NCBI GenBank assembly: GCA_003991915.1
Contig: RQTK01000865.1
Location: forward strand, 97,798-161,797
DNA length: 64,000 bases
Reading direction: 5' to 3'
DNA from: Elysia chlorotica
Taxonomy: Eukaryota > Mollusca > Gastropoda > Plakobranchidae
Part shown: positions 43,890-55,249 of the stretch, piece by piece
Position numbering within the stretch: the first letter of the stretch is position 1
Layout: each line of letters begins with the position of its first letter
Made by a program: the position numbers and the translations under genes
Notes under the pieces: model-generated
What the model was told of the DNA's origin: nothing
Seen by the model: the letters and a program-made list of their open reading frames with translations, nothing else
Database searches by the model: none

Positions 43890-44899
43890 CAAAAGACATA
43901 GAAAAGCTTAAGTGCTAAAAATCAAAGTACAGAAAAGTTTTAAGATTTAGTCAAGAATGTCTGCATATTAATCGACTTATCGTCGCAGAGCTGATGCTGG
44001 AATGGCAGCCACGAAGAATTAAGATATCTATTAAGCCCACCAAGGGTAAGACAAGGGCTATACAATCTCCAATACCACAATTTTATGACTAGCACTTAAT
44101 TGTAGAAATTTAAAATTAGACATATGTGGGACCCACTTCAACCTCCTATGTGGCCTTTCAAATATTTGTATGTAAAAGGGGTTGAAATGTCAAACTATAT
44201 TGTAGCCATTAGTTTAATGTGAGAGCCACCAAAGGATGTCGTGCCGGCAGCCATGAAAACCAAACTGAAAGAGCGCTGGGAAGTGAAGTTTCTTATCACG
44301 GTGGTCATTTTTATTACGGAGGGCACAATCACGAAAGCCCCATCGTATTCAGATCATAAAAGGCTTATTAATAAAAAAAATAATTCAGCGATTATTTCGT
44401 ATGGGGGTCACCAGTTGCCAATTCATTGACGGTTATCATCCAGTAGGTTCCAGGTGATGGTAAAATGTCGTGTGACAAGTATCGTTGTAATATAACTATA
44501 TGTATGGAAGTCACAGGGAACGTAGACATCAATGATTTGACAATCTATGGAAGGTGGTATTCCATGTCCATGTAACAAATCTTGTTTTGCTGAGTTATAG
44601 AAATTCAATCTATCAGATATTTTGTGGGCATCATCAAAGTGCCAAGAGGAGGGTCAGATTTCATATGGAGGCCATACCAGGTATCATGCTAACATCGTTT
44701 TGTTTACAGGTTCACGACAAGATTGACACTATGTGACATTTATTGTTGTTTAAGAGCTATCCAAGTGTCAGACAGAATGTTCCGATCATAACGCCATACG
44801 CATCACCGCGAACAGGGCACGTTTTGTTATCATCTTAGCTAGAATAGGTTCAGGCTTACGGGTCTTCACTGATATTACATTAATCATCATTTGAGTGTA
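43890..44899. other. Non-coding spacer
   Basis: No repeats or exons of note; small open frames look random. Confidence 0.4.
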
Positions 44900-45135
44900 C
44901 TTTAAATTTCTAACTTTTAACAATAATTATGATTGGTTGCTGTTGTTTTTTTTTCATACACTGAACCGTTTTAGGATATTAGAAAATAAAGGAGGCCAAA
45001 GTGTAGTTTAGTTTAGTTTCTTTAAATTTCTAACTTTTAACAATATGATTGGTTGCTGTTGTTTTTTTTTCATACACTGAACCGTTTTAGGATATTAGAA
45101 AATAAAGGAGGCCAAAGTGTAGTTTAGTTTAGTTT
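44900..45135. repeat. Tandem duplication, two units of ~118 bp
   Basis: Unit 1 is 44900-45019 and unit 2 is 45020-45135. They differ mainly by a 4-base indel (AATAATTATG against AATATG). Each ends with AGGCCAAAGTGTA and a GTTTAGTTTAGTTT tail. Confidence 0.9.
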
Positions 45136-45982
45136 AAACCTCTTGATTCCCTGTGGAACATAGGGCCGCAGCAAATCTCCACCACCGAACTCGGTTCTGG
45201 CTAGTCCTCTTCAGCTCTGCCCATGTGGTACCAGCAGCTTTTATCTCTACGCCGGTGCTTCGCCGCCAAGTCTGCTTCGGACTTCCCACATTGTGTTTAC
45301 CTTTGGGGTTCCACTCCAGGGCTTGCCTTGTGATGTGGGATACAGGCTTTCGAAGTGTTTGGCCTATACAGCCTCATTTGCGCTTTCTTACCTCTGTCTC
45401 GGTGGGGTTTTGCATCGTTCTGCCCCAAAGTTCTTTTTTCGTGGTAACTTCAGACCACCTAACGCTGAGGATGTTTCTGTGGCATCTGTTGGTGACTGAT
45501 AGCAGTTTATGGCTGTTGGTCTTGGAAACGCACCATGTTTCTGAGCCGTGACCGACTTCACGTTGGTATTGAAGATCTAGATCTTGTTTCGGACCGACAG
45601 GGCTCCAGATCGGTCTTAGGGTATTGAAAGTCAAGATCCTCCAGCTGCCTCATGTAGGTTCACTGGATACCAGTCCTCTTCCCAAAGAGTGAAACCTTGC
45701 CGCAGGTTGGGAGGCTTGCGCGTCTCAATGACCTCTAGAGCTATGTTGGCTGGAGATTCGTCTCCTGGTAGGGTCACCCAAGCCAGACAGATTCAAAGGT
45801 AGAGACCAGACTAAGAGCACTCACTGGACCTCCAGGTTGGGGTTTGAGCATGGGGCCAACAACCCCCTCTCGTTAAAAAAAATCCCACAGTAACAGAAAC
45901 CGCAACAGATATCCACAAAAACTGCTTGGTTGAGGAAGAGTCCTCTCCTGTAGAGCTCATGGCGTAAACGGGTGAAAGTCCT
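45122..45982 (-). mobile_element. LINE 3'-end insertion with target-site duplication
   Basis: The minus-strand frame from about 45634 to the stop at 45134-45136 reads YQREVGHGSETWCVSKTN, ITNRCHRNIL-like and RWSEVTTKKELWGRT segments, then IGQTLRKPVSHITRQALEWN, TWRRSTGVEIKAAGTTWAEL and RVRWWRFAAALCST. This is the standard C-terminal region of LINE reverse transcriptases (WIGHTLRK ... ALEWNPQG ... RPRxTWRR ... RVRWRxxVxALCST). One in-frame TGA (45374-45376) replaces the conserved Trp. The element is flanked by AGGCCAAAGTGTA at 45109-45121 and 45983-45995, and its minus-strand end has an ACTAA-type tail. Its 5' part (45640-45982) is GC-rich and not recognisably reverse transcriptase. Confidence 0.8.
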
Positions 45983-45995
45983 AGGCCAAAGTGTA

Positions 45996-47508
45996 AACTG
46001 AGAATAATTATTATTAGTTAAACATTTTTTACTAGATTTTAGCTGTTGGTGGGTTTTAGCGAATAATTATATCAGCTTGATGAACATAACTGTGCAAACT
46101 ATTTTTAGAACGTGACATCGTGATCCCATGCTTATGAATACCTCTAACCGCCATATGCTTGTCCTCTCTCCTCCCCGCCATATTTGAATGCCCCGTAAGT
46201 TGCCTGGTGGCCATGCGATCCATGTCTTCGCGGGGCACTGAAAGCAAACACTTCATAATTTATAGCGCACTTCAGTCCATATATCACCCCTATCTTCCTT
46301 AGCCTGCTCTGCCATTCCTCCATGCCCACCCTTACACGCCTACATACCTCCCTTCGTAGGTCTTATCTTATAGTACCTGAGAGAGTCTCTTTACACAATA
46401 CAATTCCGATACAATCGATAAGTGAGCTTTCCAAAGGTCCTACGAGGCAGGTTATCCTTGCTTGTCTGAGTGTCCTTAGCCATAGTGGTTTGGCCGCCTT
46501 GATAATCACTCGCTCTAAGTAAAGACATACACATTTGCACATAATTCAAAACAAACGGCTACAATGCAGTATACTTTCAACAAAGGCTGTTGCCTACAAT
46601 AAAAAATTGTTAATTTTTTAATCATTAGATCAGCTCATGTTTTTGTCAAAAAATTGAATTTTGTTTCTTGAACTATCTACATTTTAAAATGTGTTTGTTT
46701 TAGAATCAATTTTCAAACTGAGAGCTATAAGCATGGAACATGAGGAAACAAAAAAAAAGAAAAGAAAAGTATACAGCATGTGCGAAGTATAACATAATAT
46801 GTAGCTACTTGTCAATTCCCCTCCCCCTCCCCCCCCCCTAAATCCCCGTAAAAACACTTGGACGAAATGGACTGAAAGAAAACAATAAATTCCCAGCCAG
46901 TGTAGCATCCTGGTAGGAAAGAATGATGCCCTCAGTCTGAAACAAGCAGAATCTTGGCTTTTGGTCGTTTTTTACTCAAAAATGATTGAAGCAGATTACA
47001 AACAACCTGGCAACAGCAGAAATCAGGTATTTGGTTGTCTGATCACATAGTGCTTACTCACACAATCCTGTTAATACACTTGGAACAGCAGTTTTGATGC
47101 AGTAGGCAACCTTGGTGTCGTTAAGGGAGGTACCATAACTGTTTCTCCCTCCGTTAGTTTCTTCCTATCAAATTTGAGATTTAAGCCGATGTTTCATTGA
47201 AAAAGATAAAATTGAGAAAAATAGATTCGAAGCTTGAATTTCTTTGGATCTAGAAATAGTTTAGACTTCCGAAACGAATAATATCTGTACAAATCTAATT
47301 TTCCACTACCTAAGTATTAGTAAAGTGTCTTTTTGTTCAAGCATACATATAGTTTGTACGTGCCTTGATTCAAATCATATAAATCACTTAAAAGCAGTAA
47401 AAGGCATTAAATGGTCGCAGGGACCCAAATCCCATGATGTGCCTAGTAATGTTTTTTCTTTATATCATATTTTCCTTTATTTAATTGTGTCTATTGTATG
47501 TTTAGGGG
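45996..47508. other. Non-coding spacer
   Basis: Contains a poly-C stretch near 46820-46840 and no supported gene. The open frames at 46056-46329 (minus) show no family features. Confidence 0.4.
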
Positions 47509-47766
47509 TGGGGGTGGTCCTGGGGTAGAACATCGGCTTCCGACGCAAAAGGTCCAGATTCGAGCTCTGCCGATTGCGCTCACTACTGGTTGGGTCGGTG
47601 TCAGTATAATAGGAGCGGCTGAGACAAGAGTTATGGCATCCCCGCCCTGTCTCGTGTGTGGCAGCACATACAATTATCAGACGTAAGTCTAGGGGCCCGT
47701 CCACAGTATAGCCTATATAGTGCTGATGTTGGACGTTAAACCAATTCAACAACAACTCAACAACAG
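47509..47766 (+). mobile_element. tRNA-derived SINE, near full length
   Basis: Head with TGGTCCTGGGGTAGAAC and B-box-like AGATTCGAGCTC; body CTACTGGTTGGGTCGGTGTC; tail GGGGCCCGTCCACAGTATAG; end GGACGTTAAACC followed by CAACA repeats. Very close to the 37.3-kb copy. Confidence 0.85.
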
Positions 47767-47769
47767 TAT

Positions 47770-49912
47770 GTTTAGTGGCGATGGCGTCCGAACAGATTTG
47801 AATTAGACGACAACGGTTCTATAGAAGACGCTTCTGCGAGGACTGTGAATCAGTCTTGCTTCAAACCTCAAGAGGGGGAGAGGGAATCATGGCACGGTCT
47901 TCTTTTATCCGTACCTTAGCAGGGTTGCACGGTGGTCGAGAATTCTAGAACATAAAGAAAATGAAAGGAGACTGGCGTGTAAAGAAATATAAGTGGTTGT
48001 AAAGTGTTCATTGAAAAAATATGTAGAGCTGCCGGTGGTTTGAAGCAACCCTAGAGCCAAGGAAACCTGAACTGCTACATCAACATTTACAACTCTGCCC
48101 TGAAAGACTTAAGGTTGGCTGTTCCTGATTTTGCCAATACGAAACCAGGAACAGAGTGTTGTGCTGGCGAAAAAGTATCAGGGCTAAAATATCCTAATTA
48201 AGATTCTGAAGATTACACTGGGACAATTTGCTGCAGTGAGTTATTTAATGCTTATAACCCACGTTTAAACGTTCTCTAAAGGTGTTTTTATTCTTATGTA
48301 TTCTTTATATAATTATGCACTTTGTATTTCTCTTAGGGCAAAAGACAAAGTAAATGGTGTGTTATGCCCCTGTTAAAAGAATAAACGTGACATTTAATTA
48401 GGTATAAACAGATGCTTTAGTTTGGGTTTTCCTTTTGTTTTCCATTGTTTATAATCTTATTTTTATGTTTGCTGCAGATTTAGATAGATGACAAGGGTGG
48501 TTTCACCATTCGAGGAAGATAGTAAGCAACGCTGCACGTGTGTGTTAAAAGGAAAATATCCGTATATTTGATGACCTGTATAATTATATGTGGAGTGTTA
48601 ATGGTGCACATAATAAAGAAACAATTCAAATAACTCGATTCAGAAATTTGGATAGTTAGAGATTGCGAGAAAACAAAACATAATAAAAAGAGTACAAAAC
48701 CAAGATAAGTGACACCGAGAGACACTTGAAAGGAAAAGAAACAGTAGAGAGGAGAGAGAGAGAGGAGAATTAGGAAAGGAATCAAGACCAAAATCTAGAG
48801 GAAAATTTCTGCTGTCTCCTATTTTTGTTGATAGTGCTATTGCATCTTGTCAAAAAATGTGGAAAGCTTCCCTCATCCGGCTTTGATCCTGATCATTTGA
48901 GGGGAACCTGAAACAAGGAACACACAGGCGAGGGGATCTGCGGATTCCCTTTATGGCCATGTTTGAGCATGCCGGGCGGTGCTGAGCGACTCTCGGGCCA
49001 ACCTGTTTGGCCTAGGAGAGAGCAAGCTGGCAAGGTGGCAAGCTGCACGGCAAACACAGAGCTGTCAACCCACTCAGCTCACACGTTAGACAGATTTCTC
49101 TCAAAATGTAGTTTTAAAAAAATACATATAAATACGCTTATTGGGCAAGGTTGGCGGGTCTGAACACAGGAATCGGCCTTGTTGACACACGAGACTTGTG
49201 GAGCGCACCGCAGTCTGTCGAGTCAACCCTCTCCACATAAAAGTTAGATCTAGCTTGTCTCCCTTTTCTGTGGCTCTGAGTCTCCTTGCCTGACACTGTC
49301 TGTCCTCAGCCATGGTTCGATCGCGTCCAATACTTCCGCAGGAAGACTTCTTGGCTCAACTCTTCACATTAAGAGATCACCTTTATTCTGTCTATCGAAA
49401 ATAATGAACTTCTTTTCTAAAAAAAATGTATACACAATGAGTGACTCATTCAGCCCTGCTTCATAGTTTATTGTTTTACGAGTACAATGTGTGTGCTGTG
49501 GTTTTGGGTTGTTTTCTTATTATTGTTGTTTATTTGTGTGTGTGTGTGGGGGGGGGTGTTGTTCTTTTTTGCCTAATTAAAATGGAGTTACCGAAACAAA
49601 TTTTAAAAAAAGAACGATAAGAAAGATAGCAACTTGTACTTCAAATCTGTCCTGGGTGTGTGTGTGTGTTTGTTTGTTTGTTTGTTTGTAAATTTGTTTT
49701 TTGTTGTTTTTTGTTGTTTTTTTTTTTTTTGGGGGGGGGTTAGGGTTAGGTAATATACAAAAAAAATGCCAATGCCGCATACACTTCATGAGCTCAATAA
49801 AGATATTCACTATTTCCTTACACTACCGAAAGAATGAAATAGGCCTACGTCTTTTGTGAGTTAATTAATAACTAAGTGTATTAATTTTTCACCCATGTTT
49901 TATAATCGATAA
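47770..49912. other. Non-coding spacer
   Basis: Includes a GC-richer patch at 48880-49330, a (GT)n/(GTTT)n stretch at about 49655-49690 and poly-T then poly-G at 49720-49740. No exon was established. Confidence 0.4.
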
Positions 49913-50233
49913 TTAGCTAAGAACTGGGTGTGTGTTTTTCTCTTCACATTTATTTTTAAGATACTTTCTAATTTGAACCAAGTCTTTAGGCAACCCTATT
50001 ATGCTTTCTGCGCTTCTAATTTTCGTATCATGTAGATAATAGCTGCCAATATTAAATATTTGTGTTCCTTTTTCGTACGCATTGTAAATGTCGAGGACGT
50101 CAGCAGCGCAGTCACGATTATCCCACTGGGACCGTGTGGCATGTACCGCAATCACTGGGTAGATTGAGGACCCAGAGCCAGCGGAAAAGCAGGGCGCGTA
50201 GTCGTGCAGCGACAAACCGTTGTGATTGGACAC
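49913..50233 (-). CDS. Unrecognised minus-strand open frame, possible exon
   Basis: 106 codons from an ATG at 50233. The first half (50060-50233) is GC-rich and looks coding (LSLHDYAPCFSAGSGSS, SQWDNRDCAADVLDIYNAY). The second half is AT-rich and could be read-through into an intron. There is no signal peptide, no recognised domain and no clear splice boundary. I cannot name it. Confidence 0.22.
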   Translation of the reverse strand: MSNHNGLSLHDYAPCFSAGSGSSIYPVIAVHATRSQWDNRDCAADVLDIYNAYEKGTQIFNIGSYYLHDTKIRSAESIIGLPKDLVQIRKYLKNKCEEKNTHPVLS

Positions 50234-51321
50234 GCCCCCCTCTCTCTCTCTCTCCCCTTTCCTCTCCCGCTACGACGCGTCACCGCCAACTTCGCGATCG
50301 CTGGACCCACAGTGGTTGACACTGTGTGCTTCGAGCCACCGACGCACACACACAACTGTCTGGTGGTAAACCAAGACTTTAGAGTTCATGACATACACAC
50401 CCACACACACATAGAGCTACCCCACAAACAGTTTCGTGTGTACAAAATGCCTGTACGATATACTCACACGATGTACTGAAGGTTGGCAGCCATTATGATA
50501 CGCAGGTAAATGTGCCACGGGTGCGGCGGTGCGCTCAAAAAGCCCCAAGCCACCCTCTTGTCTCTCTAGCCTAGTGCGTTATTTTAACTTGGAAGTGGGC
50601 GAGTACGACAGTGCGACGTGAACAGCCATTCACTTTTACTTCAGGTTTTAATCGTAACTCGCGAAAGTAGTGGTTCTCTTCGTTCATAAAGGAATGTTAT
50701 CACCGTTTTCAAACAGGGTATTGATTTTATTTAAAACATTTCCTGTTATTTTATTTCTTCATGTGGATTGATATTTTGATCGTTTCATTTAGTTATCTGC
50801 AAGTGTGATGTGATCATTTTTAATTCCGATACTGGATTAAAGCTGCAAAACAAGGTGCAGAGATCGCTAGTGATCAGGTGAAGTCTATAGATCTAGATCG
50901 AATTTAGATCTAGAATATAGATCTAGCTAGATTGATATAATTTAGGCCCCTTTTATGTGCTTCATGCATTTGTTGTTGTTGTTATTCACTAGGTCTGATC
51001 TATTTAAGATATCGTCACCACGATTGCTTTAGTGTTTTAGAAATGAGATAAGACAGTGTTATATAACTGAGGTGACGATGTGCATCAATCATTTATGAAT
51101 CTATTCATATTGGTTTACTATCATTATACAATTTAACATAGTTTTAATGTTTGATCTTACATTTTTAATAGACCTAATCTCATATAAACATCTAGATCGT
51201 TATGTTAATTCTTGTTCGTGTTCTTCTTAGAAATTGCAGTACAGTTAAGTAGGTAGGCCCTATAGATCATCAGCAGTAGCAGTAGTAGCTAGTAGGGACC
51301 TACCAGTAGCATCAGCTGCAT

Positions 51322-51467
<146 letters not shown>

Positions 51468-51678
51468 CAGGGTAGGCCAAATACATGTGGTAAGGTACCG
51501 CTAGAATTGCCATTACTTGTACTTATACACCAATTATCTACAATGTATTACTACATGTACTAAGATACGGTCCATAAAACAGTGTACCTGGTTGGCTATA
51601 GTCTGTTATACCCCCTCCCTCGTTTCTTTCGTCGTCGTCGTCCTCGTCCTCATTTGGTTCTCCTTCCTATCATTATTG

Positions 51679-51679
51679 C

Positions 51680-51762
<83 letters not shown>
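51679..51762. repeat. (ATT)n microsatellite
   Basis: About 28 units. Confidence 0.97.
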
Positions 51763-51766
<4 letters not shown>

Positions 51767-52639
51767 TATTGTTTTTCTTATTGCCACTGTCGATTTTCTC
51801 TGTTTATTTCTCTCCCCCTCCTTCTCGTCTCGTTTCTCTCTGTACAGTATATATATCTCTCTCGTTCCCTCCCATCTCTACCATTGTCTCTCACATATAT
51901 TTCCCTATAACATTCAGTATATTAAAGTCTTTTTTTTTCTTTCGGATCATTTGAATAATTCGCGATAAATGTCACCAAAATAATGATATAAAGATTACTG
52001 ATATCGACAAATTGTTTTTACATGCAAGCTAGTCAAACTTGTTCGTTTCTCATTTCTTTCCCTGACTGATCATAATATCATTCTGCTATGAAATTATGGG
52101 CTAGCTGATTGCATTCATAAAACAGACACTTGGTGGCGTTTGCATAACTAAGCTACATATTTAAATAATAAAATTGAGATACACGTAACGCCATCAATTA
52201 TTTAAAAAAAAACACGGGGTACCACTTTGGTTATTTTACATTGTTATTGTTATTGTTTTTTGTTTTTTAAAGCTGTTTTATGTGTTTTTGTTTGTTATTT
52301 TTTGGTTTGGGGGAGGGGGGGGCAAATACAGAAAAGTTAACAAAGAAGCATAATATAAGTGAAATTGTAGAACATATAATTAATCCCAACAATATTTTGA
52401 ATGTTTCAAAACTTGATGCAAGTCTTCGCTCGCAATATATTAACCACCCCTATATCACGATACGCCCTGCTTCAGGTGGCGACTAAAACACTTCATATTT
52501 TAGGGTCGTCGAGGCGTTTATAAAGTGATCCTCCTCTCTCTTTCAATTTCACGCTGTGCAGGATTTTAGTTTTCGCAATGAACTACTCAAGATTTTTGTT
52601 CTTTTTTTTAAACCTTTCAAGCTATTTATGTATTATTAG

Positions 52640-53110
52640 AGTCTAAAGTCAAACTGTAAGAGCGTCCATTGTTGAGCCGTGAGTTGTGAGTGGTTGAGTG
52701 CTTGCAGAACTTTAGTCACCAAAGCGCCTCCGGTCCTAATTAGCAATACTCCAGCAGACCAAACTTCACAACGTCTCGATAGCGGAGCCACTCCCAGCCC
52801 TGCTCCTCCTCCTTCAGTGTTTTCCCTCATGGGACGTAGAACTCAGTGCTGTACAGGCCTGACTCCCTGGAGGCGACCCTCCGTTTATCCAGGCTCCGCT
52901 ACAGGTAATCTCGGGAGACTTGTTGACTTTGGGATTTGAACGTTGGGCGCATGCAACCACGGCTCCTGTGGAGAAATTTCGGATTCCTGGCTTTAATGCT
53001 GCCTAGTTCAACAAAGGAAAGGTCAGGACGGGGCCAAATGTAGCGTTTTAGTAGAGTTGGTTTAACCCAGCGTTGAAACAAGAGCAAGTCTGGTGGGGAG
53101 GGGTTAAAAG
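52640..53110. other. GC-rich island of unknown nature
   Basis: Clearly richer in GC than its surroundings on both sides, with a 64-codon minus-strand frame and an 86-codon plus-strand frame overlapping it. Neither has recognisable motifs. It could be an old transposon fragment or an exon; I cannot choose. Confidence 0.3.
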
Positions 53111-53709
53111 AGATCTTGGCACGATAGGCTATGAAGTAAGACAAAAATTACAAAGACAAGTTGAAGTGCTATCTTAAACATACAAAACATGAATGTTTAA
53201 TGTGTTGTTGTTTTTATACTGGATATCGTCGTATATCGCTCATCACACTTGTATTAGATGCAAAACATGGAACTATGGATCGTGTATGAAGAGTGAAAAA
53301 AATGTCTCTATAGCATTCAGCATTTTTTTAACGATATTGTATATCCCAAGCTTCCACATTCAGTTCTGGTGCATCCGCCCCTCCCTTTTTTAATACCGAC
53401 CTGTCTAAATTAATTACCCATTTAGATTGTCAATGAAGCAGAGGTATTTTTGCTGGAATCAAGAAACACTTATCTTTTCCTGCCGTTAAAAAGTTTGGCA
53501 TCTAAAATGGAGTTTTCTTTACCGACATGCCTAAGATACTTGATTAAATAATGAGGACTGAAGATGCCAATAATTAAGATAAAGGTTCACCCAGTATTTA
53601 ATATATATTTATAAAGTCAGTACTAACCCCACTCGTTTCCTTATCTGATTTGTTGTTAGAATGGATGTTTTCAGGTTTTTCAGTCAATAGTATACATTAT
53701 AGTTTGTAA

Positions 53710-53883
<174 letters not shown>

Positions 53884-54522
53884 TAATAACAACAACAATA
53901 ATAATATTGATAATGTTAACAACATACAGCAACAACAACCGTATTCGATGACAGTAAACATGTTTCTGAAGTTTACATAAAATGCCGGGGAAGCTTGACT
54001 TGTACAAAAATAAATGACTTTGATATCAGCGATGTCCGTGCATTGCCGTCCTGTTATCTGTGTGCACCAGGCAGTGCGTGGTTGGTCAGTCCGGCATGTG
54101 AGATGGTCAAACTTAGCGAAGGCCACTGAGATAATTGATAAGAGGTCATGTTCGTTTAGTAACCTGACTCTTTAAGATTAATGTCTTAAAATCCAAACTT
54201 AAGGATGTGCTTAATTAGAGTTACCTTGTTTTTTTACAATCATCATCATTATTCGTTTGCTGTTATGTCTCATTTTTCTATACGTGTTTGTTTCTTCGCT
54301 AAATTCTTCTCTCTATCTTGCTATCTGCCTATCTATTTATCTATCTACATATTTGTCTATATGTGACCTATCTAAATCTGTAGCTAGCTAGCTTTCTGTC
54401 TATCTTTACACTGTGGCTGATCTATAATCCAATTTTTTTCTTTCTCTGTGTCTGTTTATCTATCTATCTATCTGCCTGGCTGTCTCTCTCCATCTATCTT
54501 CCTCCCACTCTCTCCCTCTCTT

Positions 54523-54610
<88 letters not shown>
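54523..54610. repeat. (CT)n microsatellite
   Basis: About 38 units inside a longer CT-rich stretch (54440-54670) with TATC units at its left end. Confidence 0.95.
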
Positions 54611-54974
54611 TCCATCTCTCTTCTGTCTCTCTCTCTCTACTCTCTCTTTCTTTATTTCTGTCTCTCCCACTTTTCCTGCCCGTTCGTTTCCTCTTTTCCC
54701 TTATTTCCATTATAAGACCTTTGTCTATCTTCTTCCACATCTTCTACCAATCGCACTTTAGTGTCATTTTTTCTTGGGTGAGTTCAGGATACTCTTTTCT
54801 TAGCTTCAGCACTTGTACAAATTGATCCAAGAAAACAGTCCAGTGTAGCCACCATTCCCCCAAACGATGTTTATAGAATACGCGTAATATTTTTCTAACT
54901 CCATGCGTAGTTTGCCTCGTAGCAGGTTATCAATTTCATATCCGTTCTCCAGCGATCAACTGAAACCGTCTTCT

Positions 54975-55149
54975 TTACTGGAGCCTCCGGGGGACGCCGC
55001 CATTTTCACGCTTCAGTTGTCCAAGACATGTGCACAATATCTTTTTATGAATATTTCATCGCGCGGCACTGGAGTGTGTCCTACAGGTTCTAATGCGTTG
55101 GCGTCTTGCCATGGATGAGCCCGTTTTAGCGCAACACAAACAAGAAGCC
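54975..55149 (+). promoter_or_regulatory. Possible promoter and short first exon
   Basis: A GC-rich stretch carries GACGCCGCCATTTT, the complement of the YY1-type AAAATGGCGGC motif common near animal start sites. It is followed 100 bp later by an ATG in a good context (TTGCCATGG, ATG at 55111) opening MDEPVLAQHKQEA and a perfect donor gtaagt at 55150. No downstream exon was found, and the donor lies at the edge of a foldback repeat, so this may be chance. Confidence 0.25.
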
Positions 55150-55246
55150 GTAAGTACAACGTTGTGGTAAGCTTACAATTCGTGGTGAGATATGGAAGTA
55201 AAAAGTCTTACGACAAGTCCTAAGCTACTGCGACGTTGTACTTACG
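55149..55246. repeat. Foldback element with 14-bp perfect arms
   Basis: CGTAAGTACAACGT (55149-55162) is matched by its reverse complement ACGTTGTACTTACG (55233-55246), and the similarity continues imperfectly inward. The layout is that of a small MITE or foldback element. Confidence 0.65.
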
Positions 55247-55249
55247 ACC

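Noticed and set aside
49730-49755. Interstitial telomere repeat (two TTAGGG-like units)
   Set aside because: Only two units after a poly-T/poly-G run; expected by chance in low-complexity DNA.
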